From: Paraclostridium tenue
GTDB lineage: Bacteria; Bacillota; Clostridia; Peptostreptococcales; Peptostreptococcaceae
Direction of reading: 5' to 3'
NCBI RefSeq assembly: GCF_015668515.1
Contig: NZ_JADPFO010000001.1
Location: forward strand, 1,514,823 to 1,578,822
Length of the DNA stretch: 64,000 bases
Numbering within the stretch: the stretch's first letter is position 1; the number at the start of each line of letters is the position of its first letter. The position numbers were made by a program, and so were the translations under genes. Below the pieces are notes generated by a model, which was not told the origin of the DNA, did not search any database, and saw only the letters and a list, made by a program, of their open reading frames with translations. This document shows positions 1 to 8,931 of the stretch, in pieces.

Positions 1-884
1 ACTTTTAAAGTTTCTATATCTTGAGGAGTTCTAATACCTGCAACAACATCTTCCCCTTGTGCATTTATTAAATATTCTCCGAATAATTTATTTTCCCCAG
101 TAGATGGGTTTCTAGTAAATGCAACTCCTGTACCACTAGTTTCTCCCATATTACCAAATACCATAGATTGTATATTAACTGCAGTTCCTAAATTATGAGG
201 TATATCATTTAATTTACGATATACATTAGCTCTTGGATTATCCCAAGACTTAAATACTGCTTTTATAGCTAACATTAATTGTTCTTTTGGATCTTCTGGG
301 AAGTTTTGTCTTAATTCTTTTTTATATATCTTTTTATACTCTTCAACTAAGACTTTTAAATCTTCACTAGTAAGATCTGTATCAAATTTATAATTTTTTT
401 CTTCTTTTATTCTATCTAAAGCATTTTCAAACTTGTACTTTGGAACTTCCATAGCAACGTCTGAAAACATCTGTATAAATCTTCTATAACTATCATAAGC
501 AAATCTCTCATTTTGAGTATTTTTAGCTAAAGCCTTAACAGATGTATCATTTAATCCTAAGTTTAGTATTGTATCCATCATTCCTGGCATTGAAAAAACT
601 GCTCCAGAACGTACAGATAATAATAAAGGATTTTCATTACATCCTAATTTTTTATTTAAAGATTTTTCTAATTGAACTAACTTTTCTTCTATTTGAACTA
701 TTATATCTTCTCTTATATTTTCATTATTTTTATAATAATCATTACAAGCCTCAGTGCTGATAGTAAATCCCGGAGGTACTGGTAAGCCTATCTTAGTCAT
801 CTCGGCTAAGTTAGCACCTTTACCACCTAAAAGACTCTTCATTTCCTTTGAACCCTCACCAAAACTATAAACAAACTTACTCAT
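1..884 (-). CDS. ppdK: Pyruvate, phosphate dikinase, N-terminal part (cut by window edge)
   Basis: Interconverts pyruvate, ATP and phosphate with PEP, AMP and pyrophosphate. About 294 N-terminal residues are visible; the gene runs off the left edge, so the phosphohistidine and PEP-binding domains are not seen. The ATP-grasp signature [10 protein letters not shown] lies at residues 20-29, followed by the family's SVRSGA and SMPGMMDT motifs. The ATG at 884 has a strong AGGAGGAG ribosome site. The gene for its regulatory kinase/phosphorylase lies immediately upstream, separated by a hairpin and about 275 bp of leader, so ppdK probably has its own promoter. Identification is from recognised motifs. 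Confidence 0.95.
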   Translation of the reverse strand, partial: MSKFVYSFGEGSKEMKSLLGGKGANLAEMTKIGLPVPPGFTISTEACNDYYKNNENIREDIIVQIEEKLVQLEKSLNKKLGCNENPLLLSVRSGAVFSMPGMMDTILNLGLNDTSVKALAKNTQNERFAYDSYRRFIQMFSDVAMEVPKYKFENALDRIKEEKNYKFDTDLTSEDLKVLVEEYKKIYKKELRQNFPEDPKEQLMLAIKAVFKSWDNPRANVYRKLNDIPHNLGTAVNIQSMVFGNMGETSGTGVAFTRNPSTGENKLFGEYLINAQGEDVVAGIRTPQDIETLK

Positions 885-985
885 GGAAAACTCCTCCTAA
901 ATATAATTTTCTAGATATAAATATGAAATTGTATTTTATATTTATATTCAAATGTAATTAGCTTTGTTGTGTCTAAAATATATAA

Positions 986-1016
986 TTAATATCAAAATAA
1001 TATTTTTAGATATTAA
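986..1016. promoter_or_regulatory. Inverted repeat upstream of ppdK (candidate operator)
   Basis: Two perfect 8-base arms, TTAATATC and GATATTAA, are separated by 15 bases in the ppdK leader, about 100 bp before its start. The size and place fit a regulator site, for example for the CcpN-like protein encoded just upstream. That assignment is inference, and an AT-rich repeat can arise by chance. Confidence 0.3.
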
Positions 1017-1119
1017 CTTAAAAATGCTTAATTAAAAGCTTCCCTAAATATTAACTTTTCATAAAAACCTTACTATACACTTTTAATAAAATTTAATGTA
1101 GTAAATAAGATTTATAATA

Positions 1120-1149
1120 CACACCGAAAATCAATTTACTTTCGATGTG
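1120..1149 (-). terminator. Hairpin after the PPDK regulator gene
   Basis: A 10-bp stem with one G.U pair (CACATCGAAA / TTTCGGTGTG on the minus strand) lies just past the stop of the ppsR-type gene. The U tract after it is weak, so termination may be partial. Confidence 0.5.
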
Positions 1150-1159
1150 CACTAAAATA

Positions 1160-1996
1160 TTATTTATCACTGTCCTTAAATATCTTAAGTCCGTTTTCTT
1201 TCATTATATCCATTATAATACCTGCTGTTTCTTCTATAGCCTTGTTTGAAACATCTATAACTGGACAACCTACTTTTTTCATTATTTTATCGGAATAATC
1301 TAACTCTTGAAGTATTCTATCAAACTTAGCATAATTTGCATTACTTGATAACCCTAAAGACTTTAATCTTTCTTGTCTTATTTGATTTAACTTCTCTGGA
1401 GTATTAGTAAGTCCTATTATTTTCTTTTGATTTATCTCAAACACTTCTTTAGGTATTGGTATCTCTGGAACTAAAGGTACATTTGCAACCTTTATATTTT
1501 TATTTGCAAGATACATACTAAGTGGTGTCTTAGATGTTCTTGATATCCCTAATAAAACTACATCAGCTTGTAAAATTCCTCTTTGGTCTTTTCCATCGTC
1601 ATACTTAACAGCAAATTCTATAGCTTCAACCCTTTTAAAATAACTTTCATCTAATTTTCTTATAATGCCTGGTTCTCTTTTTGGTGTAACACCTATTTTA
1701 TTAGTTATTTGTTTTAATATTGGAGTCATCAAGTCTACACAACTTAAGTTTTCCTTTTCACAATATTGCTCAGTAAACTCTAAAAGTTCTTGTTCTACTA
1801 ATGTATATATAACTATTGCATTTTCCTCTTTAGCACTTTTTAATATTTCTTCTAAAAAATTAACTTCTACAACATAAGGAAATCTTCTTATTTCATAGTC
1901 ATCCTCTAGTTGAAATTGAGATATAGCAGCTTTAGTAACTTGTTGAGCTGTTTCCCCCACTGAGTCTGATATTACATATATGACTAAATTCTCCAT
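1160..1996 (-). CDS. ppsR: PPDK regulatory kinase/phosphorylase (DUF299 family)
   Basis: A bifunctional ADP-dependent kinase and phosphorylase that switches pyruvate, phosphate dikinase off and on by modifying a threonine beside its catalytic histidine. At 278 residues it is the usual family length. The signature P-loop GISRTSKT sits at residues 150-157, and the N-terminal ISDSVGETA motif (9-17) is typical. It starts 10 bp after the CcpN-like regulator gene with SD GGAGGAG, so the two are probably one operon, and its target gene ppdK is next downstream. The Bacillus yqfL/ccpN pair has the same order. Confidence 0.92.
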   Translation of the reverse strand: MENLVIYVISDSVGETAQQVTKAAISQFQLEDDYEIRRFPYVVEVNFLEEILKSAKEENAIVIYTLVEQELLEFTEQYCEKENLSCVDLMTPILKQITNKIGVTPKREPGIIRKLDESYFKRVEAIEFAVKYDDGKDQRGILQADVVLLGISRTSKTPLSMYLANKNIKVANVPLVPEIPIPKEVFEINQKKIIGLTNTPEKLNQIRQERLKSLGLSSNANYAKFDRILQELDYSDKIMKKVGCPVIDVSNKAIEETAGIIMDIMKENGLKIFKDSDK

Positions 1997-2006
1997 GTAC
2001 TCCTCC

Positions 2007-2642
2007 TTAATTATCTGCTATTTCTAGAAATAATTTTGTTATACTAGTTTTAGAAATTCTACCTACAACCTTATTTATTGTTTCATTATCCTTTTTTACT
2101 TCTTCTACAACTGGAATTGAATCTACTTCATGTTCTATTATTCTCTTTGCTGCTAAAACAACAGTATCATTCGCTTTAACTGTTACAACATTAGGTGTTC
2201 TTGTCATTATCATACCTACTGGTATTTTATTTATATCTCCTCCACCTATAGTTGCTTTTAATAAATCTTTTCTTGATACTATTCCACATAGATCTTCTTT
2301 GTTATCTATTATAAATATACTACCTACATCAGATAAGAAGATATTAACTATAGTATCGTATACATTAGTATCTTGTCTTACCATTATAGGCATACTCATT
2401 ATATCTGCTACAGTTTTTTCCTTTATTTTATCGCCTAATAAGTTGACTTTATCTATGCCTGAGTAAAAATACCCAACCTTTGGTCTAGCATCTAGAACAC
2501 CTGTCATTGTAAGAATAGCTAAATCAGATCTTAAAGTAGCTCTAGTTACATTAAGCATTGATGCTATACTTTCACTTGTTATAGGCTCATTATCTTTTAC
2601 TATATCAATTATCTTTAGTTGTCTATTATTAAGTTGAATAAT
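2007..2642 (-). CDS. CcpN-like transcription regulator, HTH plus two CBS domains
   Basis: An N-terminal winged helix (about residues 5-60) is followed by two CBS domains (about 70-125 and 140-205), the architecture of Bacillus CcpN/YqzB, which represses gluconeogenic genes and senses adenine nucleotides. Gene order with ppsR and ppdK suggests control of pyruvate/PEP metabolism here. The longest ATG frame begins at 2657, but the only good ribosome site, AGGAG, lies inside that ATG-initiated stretch at 2650-2654. The start placed here is the ATT at 2640-2642, seven bases after that site, giving M-I-Q-L-N-N, which matches the family N-terminus. The ATT start is inference; the ATG at 2657 or GTG at 2646-2648 are alternatives. 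Confidence 0.75.
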   Translation of the reverse strand: MIQLNNRQLKIIDIVKDNEPITSESIASMLNVTRATLRSDLAILTMTGVLDARPKVGYFYSGIDKVNLLGDKIKEKTVADIMSMPIMVRQDTNVYDTIVNIFLSDVGSIFIIDNKEDLCGIVSRKDLLKATIGGGDINKIPVGMIMTRTPNVVTVKANDTVVLAAKRIIEHEVDSIPVVEEVKKDNETINKVVGRISKTSITKLFLEIADN

Positions 2643-2877
2643 AATCACACTCCTCATTATTGTGATATACTATTTATTCATTTATCTTTATATAGTATAT
2701 TATATATTTTTTATAGTATAATGTAAATACAGAAATTAAAATTTATTTTAATTATTAACTAAATACCTAAAATATTTTATCCATAAGTGGCTTAAAATAG
2801 GTATGTTACTTAAATTTAATAAGTTGAACTTTATATTTAGTTTAAAAAGAAAATTAAATATATTTTTTATAAAGATA

Positions 2878-2904
2878 TAAAAACCGAGGAAAAATTCCCT
2901 CGGT
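2878..2904 (-). terminator. Terminator of glyQS
   Basis: Stem ACCGAGG / CCTCGGT followed on the minus strand by a run of five T, 13 bp after the glyS stop codon. A strong intrinsic terminator. Confidence 0.85.
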
Positions 2905-2916
2905 CATTTAAGCAGA

Positions 2917-4983
2917 TTACTTATATACTATCTTAGATAGGTCACAAATATTTAACATTGTATCATATATTTGTCTTAGTATAGCTAATCTGTTATTCTT
3001 TATAGCCTCGTCCTTGTCCATTATCATGACAGAGTCAAACATATTATCTATTGCTGGTCTTAAAGATGCAAAGGCATCAAGTGCTTTAGTGTATTCTTTA
3101 TCAGCTAATAAATATTCAACATTAGAACGTATTTCTTGGAATTGTTGATATAAATTAAATTCAGCTTCTTCTCTCATTAAGCCTATGTTAACCACATTAG
3201 TTTCAGCTTTCTCAGCTAAAGTTGCAACTCTATTAAATGCTGTTAACATTTCAACTAGCTCATCTTTATCTATCCATGAGTTTAGTGCTATAGCTCTAGC
3301 ATACATATCTGCTATATCATCTATATTAGAGCTTAATATAGCATCTATAACGTCATATCTTATTCCTAAGTCTCTAAATAGATTCTTTATTCTATCTTTG
3401 AAAAATTCCATTATTTGATTTGCAACTTCTGATTTGTCAAACTCTATAAATGAGTAGTTATCTAAAGTTAAATCTACAAGTTCTCTTAAACTTATATCTA
3501 GATTATTATCCATTAATATATTTATTATTCCTAATGCTTGACGTCTAAGTGCATAAGGGTCTTGAGATCCTGTTGGTTGTATTCCTATTGCAAAGAACCC
3601 TGCTATAGAGTCTAATTTATCTGCTATTGATAATATAACTCCATGGTTAGTTTTTGGCAGTATATCTCCTGCAAATCTTGGTAAATAATGTTCGAATATA
3701 GCTTCTGCTACATTTTCATTTTCTCCACTTACTTTTGCATATTCTCTTCCCATTATTCCTTGAAGTTCTGTAAATTCAAACACCATACCTGTAACTAAAT
3801 CTGCTTTACATAATTTAGCTGCACGAAGTGTATCTTCTTTTATATCTTGGAAATTTAATCTATCTATTATATCATTTGCTAATTTTTCTATTCTTAAAGA
3901 CTTATCGTATACTGTTCCAAGTTTAGCTTGGAATACAACAGTCTTTAATTTTTCTATGTAATCTTCTAAAGGCTTCTTAGTATCTTCTTTGTAGAAGAAT
4001 AATGCATCTGCAAGTCTAGCTTCTAGAACTTTTTCATTACCTTTTTTTACATTATCTATCTTATGGCTGTCCCCATTTCTAACAGCTATAAAGTTTGGAA
4101 GTAATTTTCCATCTTTTAAAACTGGGAAATATCTTTGATGTTGCTTCATAGGAGTTATTACCACTTCCTTTGGAAGTTTAGCATAATCTTCATCAAACTC
4201 TCCATAGAAAGCTGTTGGATATTCTACTAGATGAGTTACTTCTTCAAGTAATTCTTCATCAAATTCTATTTCTCCACCTAAAGATTTTGCAACATCTTCA
4301 CATTGTTTCTTTATAAGTTCTTTTCTTTCATCTTGATTTAATATTACAAAGTTTTCTTGTAACTTAGTTAAGTACTCATCTAAAGTATTAACTTCAAATT
4401 CACTTTGTCCTAAGAATCTATGTCCTTTAGTAACATTTGATGATACTATTCCTTCTAATTCTATGTTAAGTAATGAATCATTTAATATACAAACCATCCA
4501 TCTTATAGGTCTTATAAATCTCATGTTCTTTCCACCCCAACGCATAGCTTTAGGGAATGTCATAGATTTTATAACCTCTGGAAGTATAGTTTTTAATACT
4601 TCACTAGTTAACTTTCCTTCTTGCTTTATTTTACCAAAAGCATATTCTTCTTTTCCTGCTTGTTTAAAGTATAAATCTTCTTCCTTTATACCTTTACTTT
4701 TCATAAATCCTAAAAGAGGCTTAGTGAAGTTTCCATCAGCATCAACAGCTATTCTTTTAGCTGGACCTTTTAATTCTTCTTCTAAATCTGATTGTTTTTC
4801 ACAAATATTTTCTACTATAACAGTTAATCTTCTTGGTGTAGAGTATACATTAACATTATCAAAAGTTATTCTATTTTCATTAAATGCTTTAACAACATTA
4901 TTTTTTAATTGTTCCATTGATGAATTTACATATCTTGCTGGTAATTCCTCAACACCTATTTCAAATAAAAGGTAATTATTCAT
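2917..4983 (-). CDS. glyS: Glycine--tRNA ligase beta subunit
   Basis: The beta subunit of the heterotetrameric bacterial glycyl-tRNA synthetase; it binds tRNA and contributes an HD-like fold and a C-terminal anticodon-binding region. Its 688 residues are normal for the family, starting with LLFEIGVEELPARY and containing the FRPIRW-type motif (MRFIRPIRWMV). The ATG overlaps the glyQ stop by one base (TAATG), so the two are translationally coupled and made in equal amounts. Confidence 0.97.
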   Translation of the reverse strand: MNNYLLFEIGVEELPARYVNSSMEQLKNNVVKAFNENRITFDNVNVYSTPRRLTVIVENICEKQSDLEEELKGPAKRIAVDADGNFTKPLLGFMKSKGIKEEDLYFKQAGKEEYAFGKIKQEGKLTSEVLKTILPEVIKSMTFPKAMRWGGKNMRFIRPIRWMVCILNDSLLNIELEGIVSSNVTKGHRFLGQSEFEVNTLDEYLTKLQENFVILNQDERKELIKKQCEDVAKSLGGEIEFDEELLEEVTHLVEYPTAFYGEFDEDYAKLPKEVVITPMKQHQRYFPVLKDGKLLPNFIAVRNGDSHKIDNVKKGNEKVLEARLADALFFYKEDTKKPLEDYIEKLKTVVFQAKLGTVYDKSLRIEKLANDIIDRLNFQDIKEDTLRAAKLCKADLVTGMVFEFTELQGIMGREYAKVSGENENVAEAIFEHYLPRFAGDILPKTNHGVILSIADKLDSIAGFFAIGIQPTGSQDPYALRRQALGIINILMDNNLDISLRELVDLTLDNYSFIEFDKSEVANQIMEFFKDRIKNLFRDLGIRYDVIDAILSSNIDDIADMYARAIALNSWIDKDELVEMLTAFNRVATLAEKAETNVVNIGLMREEAEFNLYQQFQEIRSNVEYLLADKEYTKALDAFASLRPAIDNMFDSVMIMDKDEAIKNNRLAILRQIYDTMLNICDLSKIVYK

Positions 4984-5861
4984 TACTTGTCACCTTCCTT
5001 TAAAAGTGGATATCCCATTTCTTTTCTTAATTCAACGTAAGCTTTAGCTACTGTTCTAGCCATGTTTCTTACTCTACTTATAAATGAAGCTCTTTGGCTT
5101 ACACCTATTGCTCCTCTAGCATCTAAAGTATTGAATGTATGAGAACATTTTAACACATAGTCATATGCTGGAGTTATTAATCCTTTTTCCATAAGTTTTA
5201 ATGCTTCTTTTTCATATACATCGAATAAGTTAAATAATAAATCTGCATCGCACTCTTCAAATGCATATACAGAGTTTTCATATTCTGCTCTTTGGAACAC
5301 TTCTCCGTATGTAATTTCATCATTCCATTTTAAATCATATACACTTTCAACTTCTTGAAGATACATTGCTAATCTTTCTAGTCCATATGTAATTTCTCCA
5401 GTTTCAAGTTCACACTCTATACCACCAACTTGTTGGAAGTAAGTAAACTGAGTTATTTCCATTCCATCTAACCAAACTTCCCATCCAAGTCCCCAGGCAC
5501 CAACTGCTGTTGCTTCCCAGTTATCTTCAACAAATCTTATATCGTGTGCTTTTGTATCTATTCCTATAGCTTCTAAGCTTCCTAAGTATAATTCTTGTAT
5601 ATTATCTGGAGATGGCTTTAATATAACTTGAAATTGGTGATGTTGATATAATCTGTTAGGATTCTCACCATATCTACCATCTGCCGGTCTTCTAGACGGT
5701 TCTACATAACATACTTTCCAAGGTTCTGGACCTAAAGATCTAAGAAATGTATTTGGATTCATTGTTCCTGCACCTTTTTCTACATCGTAAGGTTGCATCA
5801 TTATACATCCTTGCTTAGCCCAATAATCTTGTAATGTTAGTATCATATTTTGAAAATTCAT
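4983..5861 (-). CDS. glyQ: Glycine--tRNA ligase alpha subunit
   Basis: Catalytic alpha subunit that activates glycine and charges tRNA-Gly. It is 292 residues long and carries the class II synthetase signatures, including the N-terminal YWAKQGC segment, the [10 protein letters not shown] and [18 protein letters not shown] motifs and the [13 protein letters not shown] motif. SD AGGAGG precedes the ATG. A consensus promoter lies about 80 bp upstream, and a terminator-like hairpin sits between promoter and gene, suggesting attenuation although no T-box sequence is present. Confidence 0.97.
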   Translation of the reverse strand: MNFQNMILTLQDYWAKQGCIMMQPYDVEKGAGTMNPNTFLRSLGPEPWKVCYVEPSRRPADGRYGENPNRLYQHHQFQVILKPSPDNIQELYLGSLEAIGIDTKAHDIRFVEDNWEATAVGAWGLGWEVWLDGMEITQFTYFQQVGGIECELETGEITYGLERLAMYLQEVESVYDLKWNDEITYGEVFQRAEYENSVYAFEECDADLLFNLFDVYEKEALKLMEKGLITPAYDYVLKCSHTFNTLDARGAIGVSQRASFISRVRNMARTVAKAYVELRKEMGYPLLKEGDK

Positions 5862-5889
5862 ACGAATACCCTCCTATACTAAAAACAAA

Positions 5890-5912
5890 GCCTTTCGTGC
5901 TATACGAAAGGC
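5890..5912 (-). terminator. Hairpin in glyQS leader (terminator or attenuator)
   Basis: An 8-bp stem GCCTTTCG / CGAAAGGC is followed on the minus strand by TTTG and a T-rich run, then the glyQ ribosome site. It terminates upstream transcription, but it also lies downstream of the predicted glyQS promoter. Confidence 0.7.
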
Positions 5913-5938
5913 CATTAAATGGTTATTTTCTAACTTTT

Positions 5939-5967
5939 AGAATATCAAAATCCTTGAAATTTGTCAA
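5939..5967 (-). promoter_or_regulatory. Promoter for glyQS
   Basis: Perfect -35 TTGACA (5962-5967), 17-bp spacer and -10 TATTCT (5939-5944) on the minus strand. Transcription would start near 5932, about 70 bp before glyQ. Confidence 0.65.
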
Positions 5968-5997
5968 TATTCTTAAGCTAGTGTATGTCAATGCTTT

Positions 5998-6576
5998 TTA
6001 ATACTTAGTTACATTGTCATCTTCTTCTTTTATTAACTCTTCAGTTATATCTTTGTCGTCTTTGTTCTTTTCTTTAACTACACCAGTAACTTCCTTTGCA
6101 GTACTAGTTAACATATTCTTTAATATATTCAGTTTTTCTTCATTTAGTTCTCCTAAATCAACAACTGTTTTATCTTCTTCATTTTCAACTTTTATATTAA
6201 ATTTACCTATTACAGCTGCTGAAAGTCCTACTAATGTGACTAATGGCCCTAAAGCTAAACCAACAACTCCAACTGTTAAAGGTATATTCATTATTGTCTT
6301 GTTGTCTTTTTCAACTATTATTCTTATAACATTACTTCTTTTTAACATCTCTTTTAGTTGACATTTCATTTCTTCTGCATCTTTGCCTAAAGCATTTTCC
6401 ATTTTTTCTTTAGCTTTAGCTTTTACTTTAGTAGATTTTTTGTTTTGCTCTAAATATATTATTGCATCTACTATATTTCCATTTGTAACTACTAAGGCTT
6501 CTTTGGCTTCTTTGTAACTTGCACTTGGAACTCTTTCTAATACTTGATCTATTTTTTCTAATGTTATATCAGTCAT
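5998..6576 (-). CDS. UBA-like / DUF4342 domain protein
   Basis: A 192-residue protein with an N-terminal three-helix UBA/NAC-type segment (about residues 1-45, with the [18 protein letters not shown] helix pair) and a central DUF4342-like region (about 75-135) containing a hydrophobic glycine-rich stretch that may form one membrane hairpin. The tail is acidic. Function is not known. It overlaps the recO stop by 8 bp and has SD GGGAG, so it is cotranscribed with recO. Confidence 0.65.
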   Translation of the reverse strand: MTDITLEKIDQVLERVPSASYKEAKEALVVTNGNIVDAIIYLEQNKKSTKVKAKAKEKMENALGKDAEEMKCQLKEMLKRSNVIRIIVEKDNKTIMNIPLTVGVVGLALGPLVTLVGLSAAVIGKFNIKVENEEDKTVVDLGELNEEKLNILKNMLTSTAKEVTGVVKEKNKDDKDITEELIKEEDDNVTKY

Positions 6577-7342
6577 TATTATCAGCTCCCTTATTATTTT
6601 CTATTCCTTGAAATAAGTGTAACGATTTTATATTTACATTGTCAATGTAAACTTGAATATATACTTTTAAAATTTTGTCTAGTTCATTTACTATATATTT
6701 AGATACCTTTGCTTTACTACAAGTTATTATGTCGTTTCTAAATACATAATCCATAAGCTTTATGGTTGTGCTATCTATTTTAAAATTATATACATGATTT
6801 TCTTTACACTTTTCACATAGTATACCACCTTCATCAACATTAAATACACTGTTTTTAAGATTAGTGGTATTGCAGTTAACACATCTATTTACAATAGGTT
6901 TAAATCCTGCATAATCTAAAAATTTTAGTTCAAATGCTTTTGTTATAAATTCTTTATCTATATCTTTTTGAGTATATAAATAAAGAGTTTGCGCTAATAG
7001 TACAAATAGCCTATTATTGCTTTGATTTTCATATATAGATCCTTCTACTAAGCTTGTTATATATGTTGCATATGAAAAAGCATCTATATCATAAGCTATA
7101 TCATAAAAGCTTTTAATAGTTTCACTTTGACTTACTCTATACATATTTCCTTGTTTTTTTAAAGTAAAATTAGAATAAGAGAAAACTTGAGACGATGATA
7201 ACAAAGAACTTTTATTTCTTTTAGCACCTTTTGCTATAGCTGATACTTTCCCAAGTTTTCTTGTAAATATAGTTAATATTAAATCGCTTTCTTTATATCT
7301 CGCTGATCGTAGTACTATCCCCTGGGTGTTTACAATTATCAT
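6569..7342 (-). CDS. recO: DNA repair protein RecO
   Basis: Recombination mediator that anneals single-stranded DNA and helps RecR load RecA. It has the N-terminal OB fold ([20 protein letters not shown]) and, at about residues 152-180, the zinc motif CVNC...CEKC. Its 257 residues match the family. The start overlaps the end of the yqzL-like frame by 50 bp. The ribosome site (GGGAG) is about 13 bases from the ATG, so the exact start is slightly uncertain. Confidence 0.93.
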   Translation of the reverse strand: MIIVNTQGIVLRSARYKESDLILTIFTRKLGKVSAIAKGAKRNKSSLLSSSQVFSYSNFTLKKQGNMYRVSQSETIKSFYDIAYDIDAFSYATYITSLVEGSIYENQSNNRLFVLLAQTLYLYTQKDIDKEFITKAFELKFLDYAGFKPIVNRCVNCNTTNLKNSVFNVDEGGILCEKCKENHVYNFKIDSTTIKLMDYVFRNDIITCSKAKVSKYIVNELDKILKVYIQVYIDNVNIKSLHLFQGIENNKGADNND

Positions 7343-7466
7343 AGTCGATTTCTATCTCCCTATTTATATTATCATTTATTTCATTTATATTAGTTTTATT
7401 TTTTATGTATAGGTATGCTTCTATACTTCCTGTCTTTTTAAAAACTTCCCAACATAAATTGTTCAT
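7293..7466 (-). CDS. yqzL: YqzL-like small protein
   Basis: A 57-codon frame beginning [19 protein letters not shown], which resembles the short YqzL proteins encoded between era and recO in Firmicutes (tryptophan at position 6, then a TGxIxxYL motif). Function is unknown in the family. It is about ten residues longer than usual and runs 50 bp into recO in another frame. Its ribosome site, the run of five G, is the 3' arm of a strong terminator hairpin immediately upstream. Identification rests on similarity recalled by eye and on position. Confidence 0.62.
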   Translation of the reverse strand: MNNLCWEVFKKTGSIEAYLYIKNKTNINEINDNINREIEIDYDNCKHPGDSTTISEI

Positions 7467-7470
7467 TTTT

Positions 7471-7518
7471 AAAAACCCCCTTCTTACGCTTATATTATAT
7501 CTTTAGTAAGAAAGGGGG
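7471..7518 (-). terminator. Terminator after mgtE, overlapping the yqzL ribosome site
   Basis: A 12-bp stem with one bulge (CCCCC-TTTCTTAC / GTAAGAA-GGGGG) is followed by TTTTT on the minus strand. The GGGGG arm is also the only Shine-Dalgarno-like sequence before the small gene at 7466. Confidence 0.88.
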
Positions 7519-7536
7519 AAAAAATGCATTAAGTTG

Positions 7537-8925
7537 TTAGACAATTTTTGCCAATATAATTGTCGTGATTATAAAATAAATCATCATTCCAATTATATCA
7601 AGGGCCGTAGCAATTAATGGGGCAGATACTATTGATGGATCTGCATCCATTTTTTTTAATATCATAGGAACAAAAGATCCTAACATAGCTCCAATTATCA
7701 TATTTATAAAAAGTGATAAAGAAACTATTAAAACGATATTTATATCCTTGACAAAAACATAAGTAGTTATACTTAAAATTAAACTACAAATTATTCCTGT
7801 TAATACCCCAACTAATCCTTCTAATAAAACATTTTTAAAATCTAAGTGCTTATTAGATAGCGCCATAACAGTAAGTGCAGAAACTTGAGTACCTATATTT
7901 CCACCCATACCTGTTACTACAGGTACAAAATATATTAAAGGGAAATATTTTGAATCAATTACATAATCAAAACTTGATAGTATTAAAGTTGATAAAAGAC
8001 CGCCTAATAAGGTTACTATAAGCCATGGTATTCTAGCTTTAAAAGATGATATAACTTGATCTTTAGGATCTACATTGCTTTGCTCTATTATATCTCTTTC
8101 TTGCTCAGATGTTCCAGCAAACTTATACATATCTTCACTAGCTTCTTCTTCTATAACATCTATTACATCATCAACAGTTATAATCCCTCTTAAAGTATCA
8201 TCTCTACCTACTACAGGTATTGCTATTAAATCATATTTAGAAACTAATTTAACAGCTTTTTCTCTATCTTCATCTACATATACGGAGATTATATTTTCAC
8301 TCATTAAATCTTCTATTATACTATCATCCCTTGAAGTTATAAGCTCTCTTAAAGATAATACTCCAACTAATTTTTCAAAGTTGTCTACTACATATATATA
8401 GTATATAGTTTCTGCATCTATGGCATTTTCTCTCATATAGCTTATAGCTTCTTTTGCAGTCATATGCTTATTTATAGCTATATAGCCTGTAGTCATTATA
8501 CCTCCAGCAGATTCTTCCTCATATATAAGAAGTTCTTTAACATCTTGAGCATCTTCTTGATTTAAAAGATTTATTACTTCTTCTCTTTCATCTTCTTCTA
8601 AATCAGCTAATATATCAGCCATATCATCTAATGACATCATTTCTAGTATATTAGCTTTATGCTCTGTATTTAGCTTTGAAAGAATATACTTAAAAAATTC
8701 AGAATCAGCATCATCAAGTATTGATGCCGCCATGTCTATTGGCAATATTTCAAATAGCTTTATTTGCTTGTCTTCATCTAAATTTTCTAGAATATCAAAA
8801 ATATCTCTATTATGATACTCTTCCATTAATTCTCTTAGCTCTAATATCTTATTATTGTCTATTAAATCTTCAACTTGATTTAATAGCTCCTTGGAATGTT
8901 CGTCTTTCCTATCCATAAAACCCAC
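7537..8925 (-). CDS. mgtE: Magnesium transporter MgtE
   Basis: Magnesium-gated Mg2+ channel/transporter of the cytoplasmic membrane. Its 462 residues show an N-terminal superhelical domain (about 15-135), two CBS domains (about 145-265) and five C-terminal transmembrane helices (about 295-460), including the conserved PVVTGMGGNIGTQ segment. The ATG lies 6 bp after the era stop, so it is probably cotranscribed with era. In related genomes mgtE is not always in this cluster. Confidence 0.95.
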   Translation of the reverse strand: MGFMDRKDEHSKELLNQVEDLIDNNKILELRELMEEYHNRDIFDILENLDEDKQIKLFEILPIDMAASILDDADSEFFKYILSKLNTEHKANILEMMSLDDMADILADLEEDEREEVINLLNQEDAQDVKELLIYEEESAGGIMTTGYIAINKHMTAKEAISYMRENAIDAETIYYIYVVDNFEKLVGVLSLRELITSRDDSIIEDLMSENIISVYVDEDREKAVKLVSKYDLIAIPVVGRDDTLRGIITVDDVIDVIEEEASEDMYKFAGTSEQERDIIEQSNVDPKDQVISSFKARIPWLIVTLLGGLLSTLILSSFDYVIDSKYFPLIYFVPVVTGMGGNIGTQVSALTVMALSNKHLDFKNVLLEGLVGVLTGIICSLILSITTYVFVKDINIVLIVSLSLFINMIIGAMLGSFVPMILKKMDADPSIVSAPLIATALDIIGMMIYFIITTIILAKIV

Positions 8926-8931
8926 CTTTTA

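Noticed and set aside
5862-5997. T-box riboswitch before glyQ
   Set aside because: The leader after the predicted promoter is only about 70 bases and lacks the AGGGTGG-type T-box sequence; only a hairpin is present.
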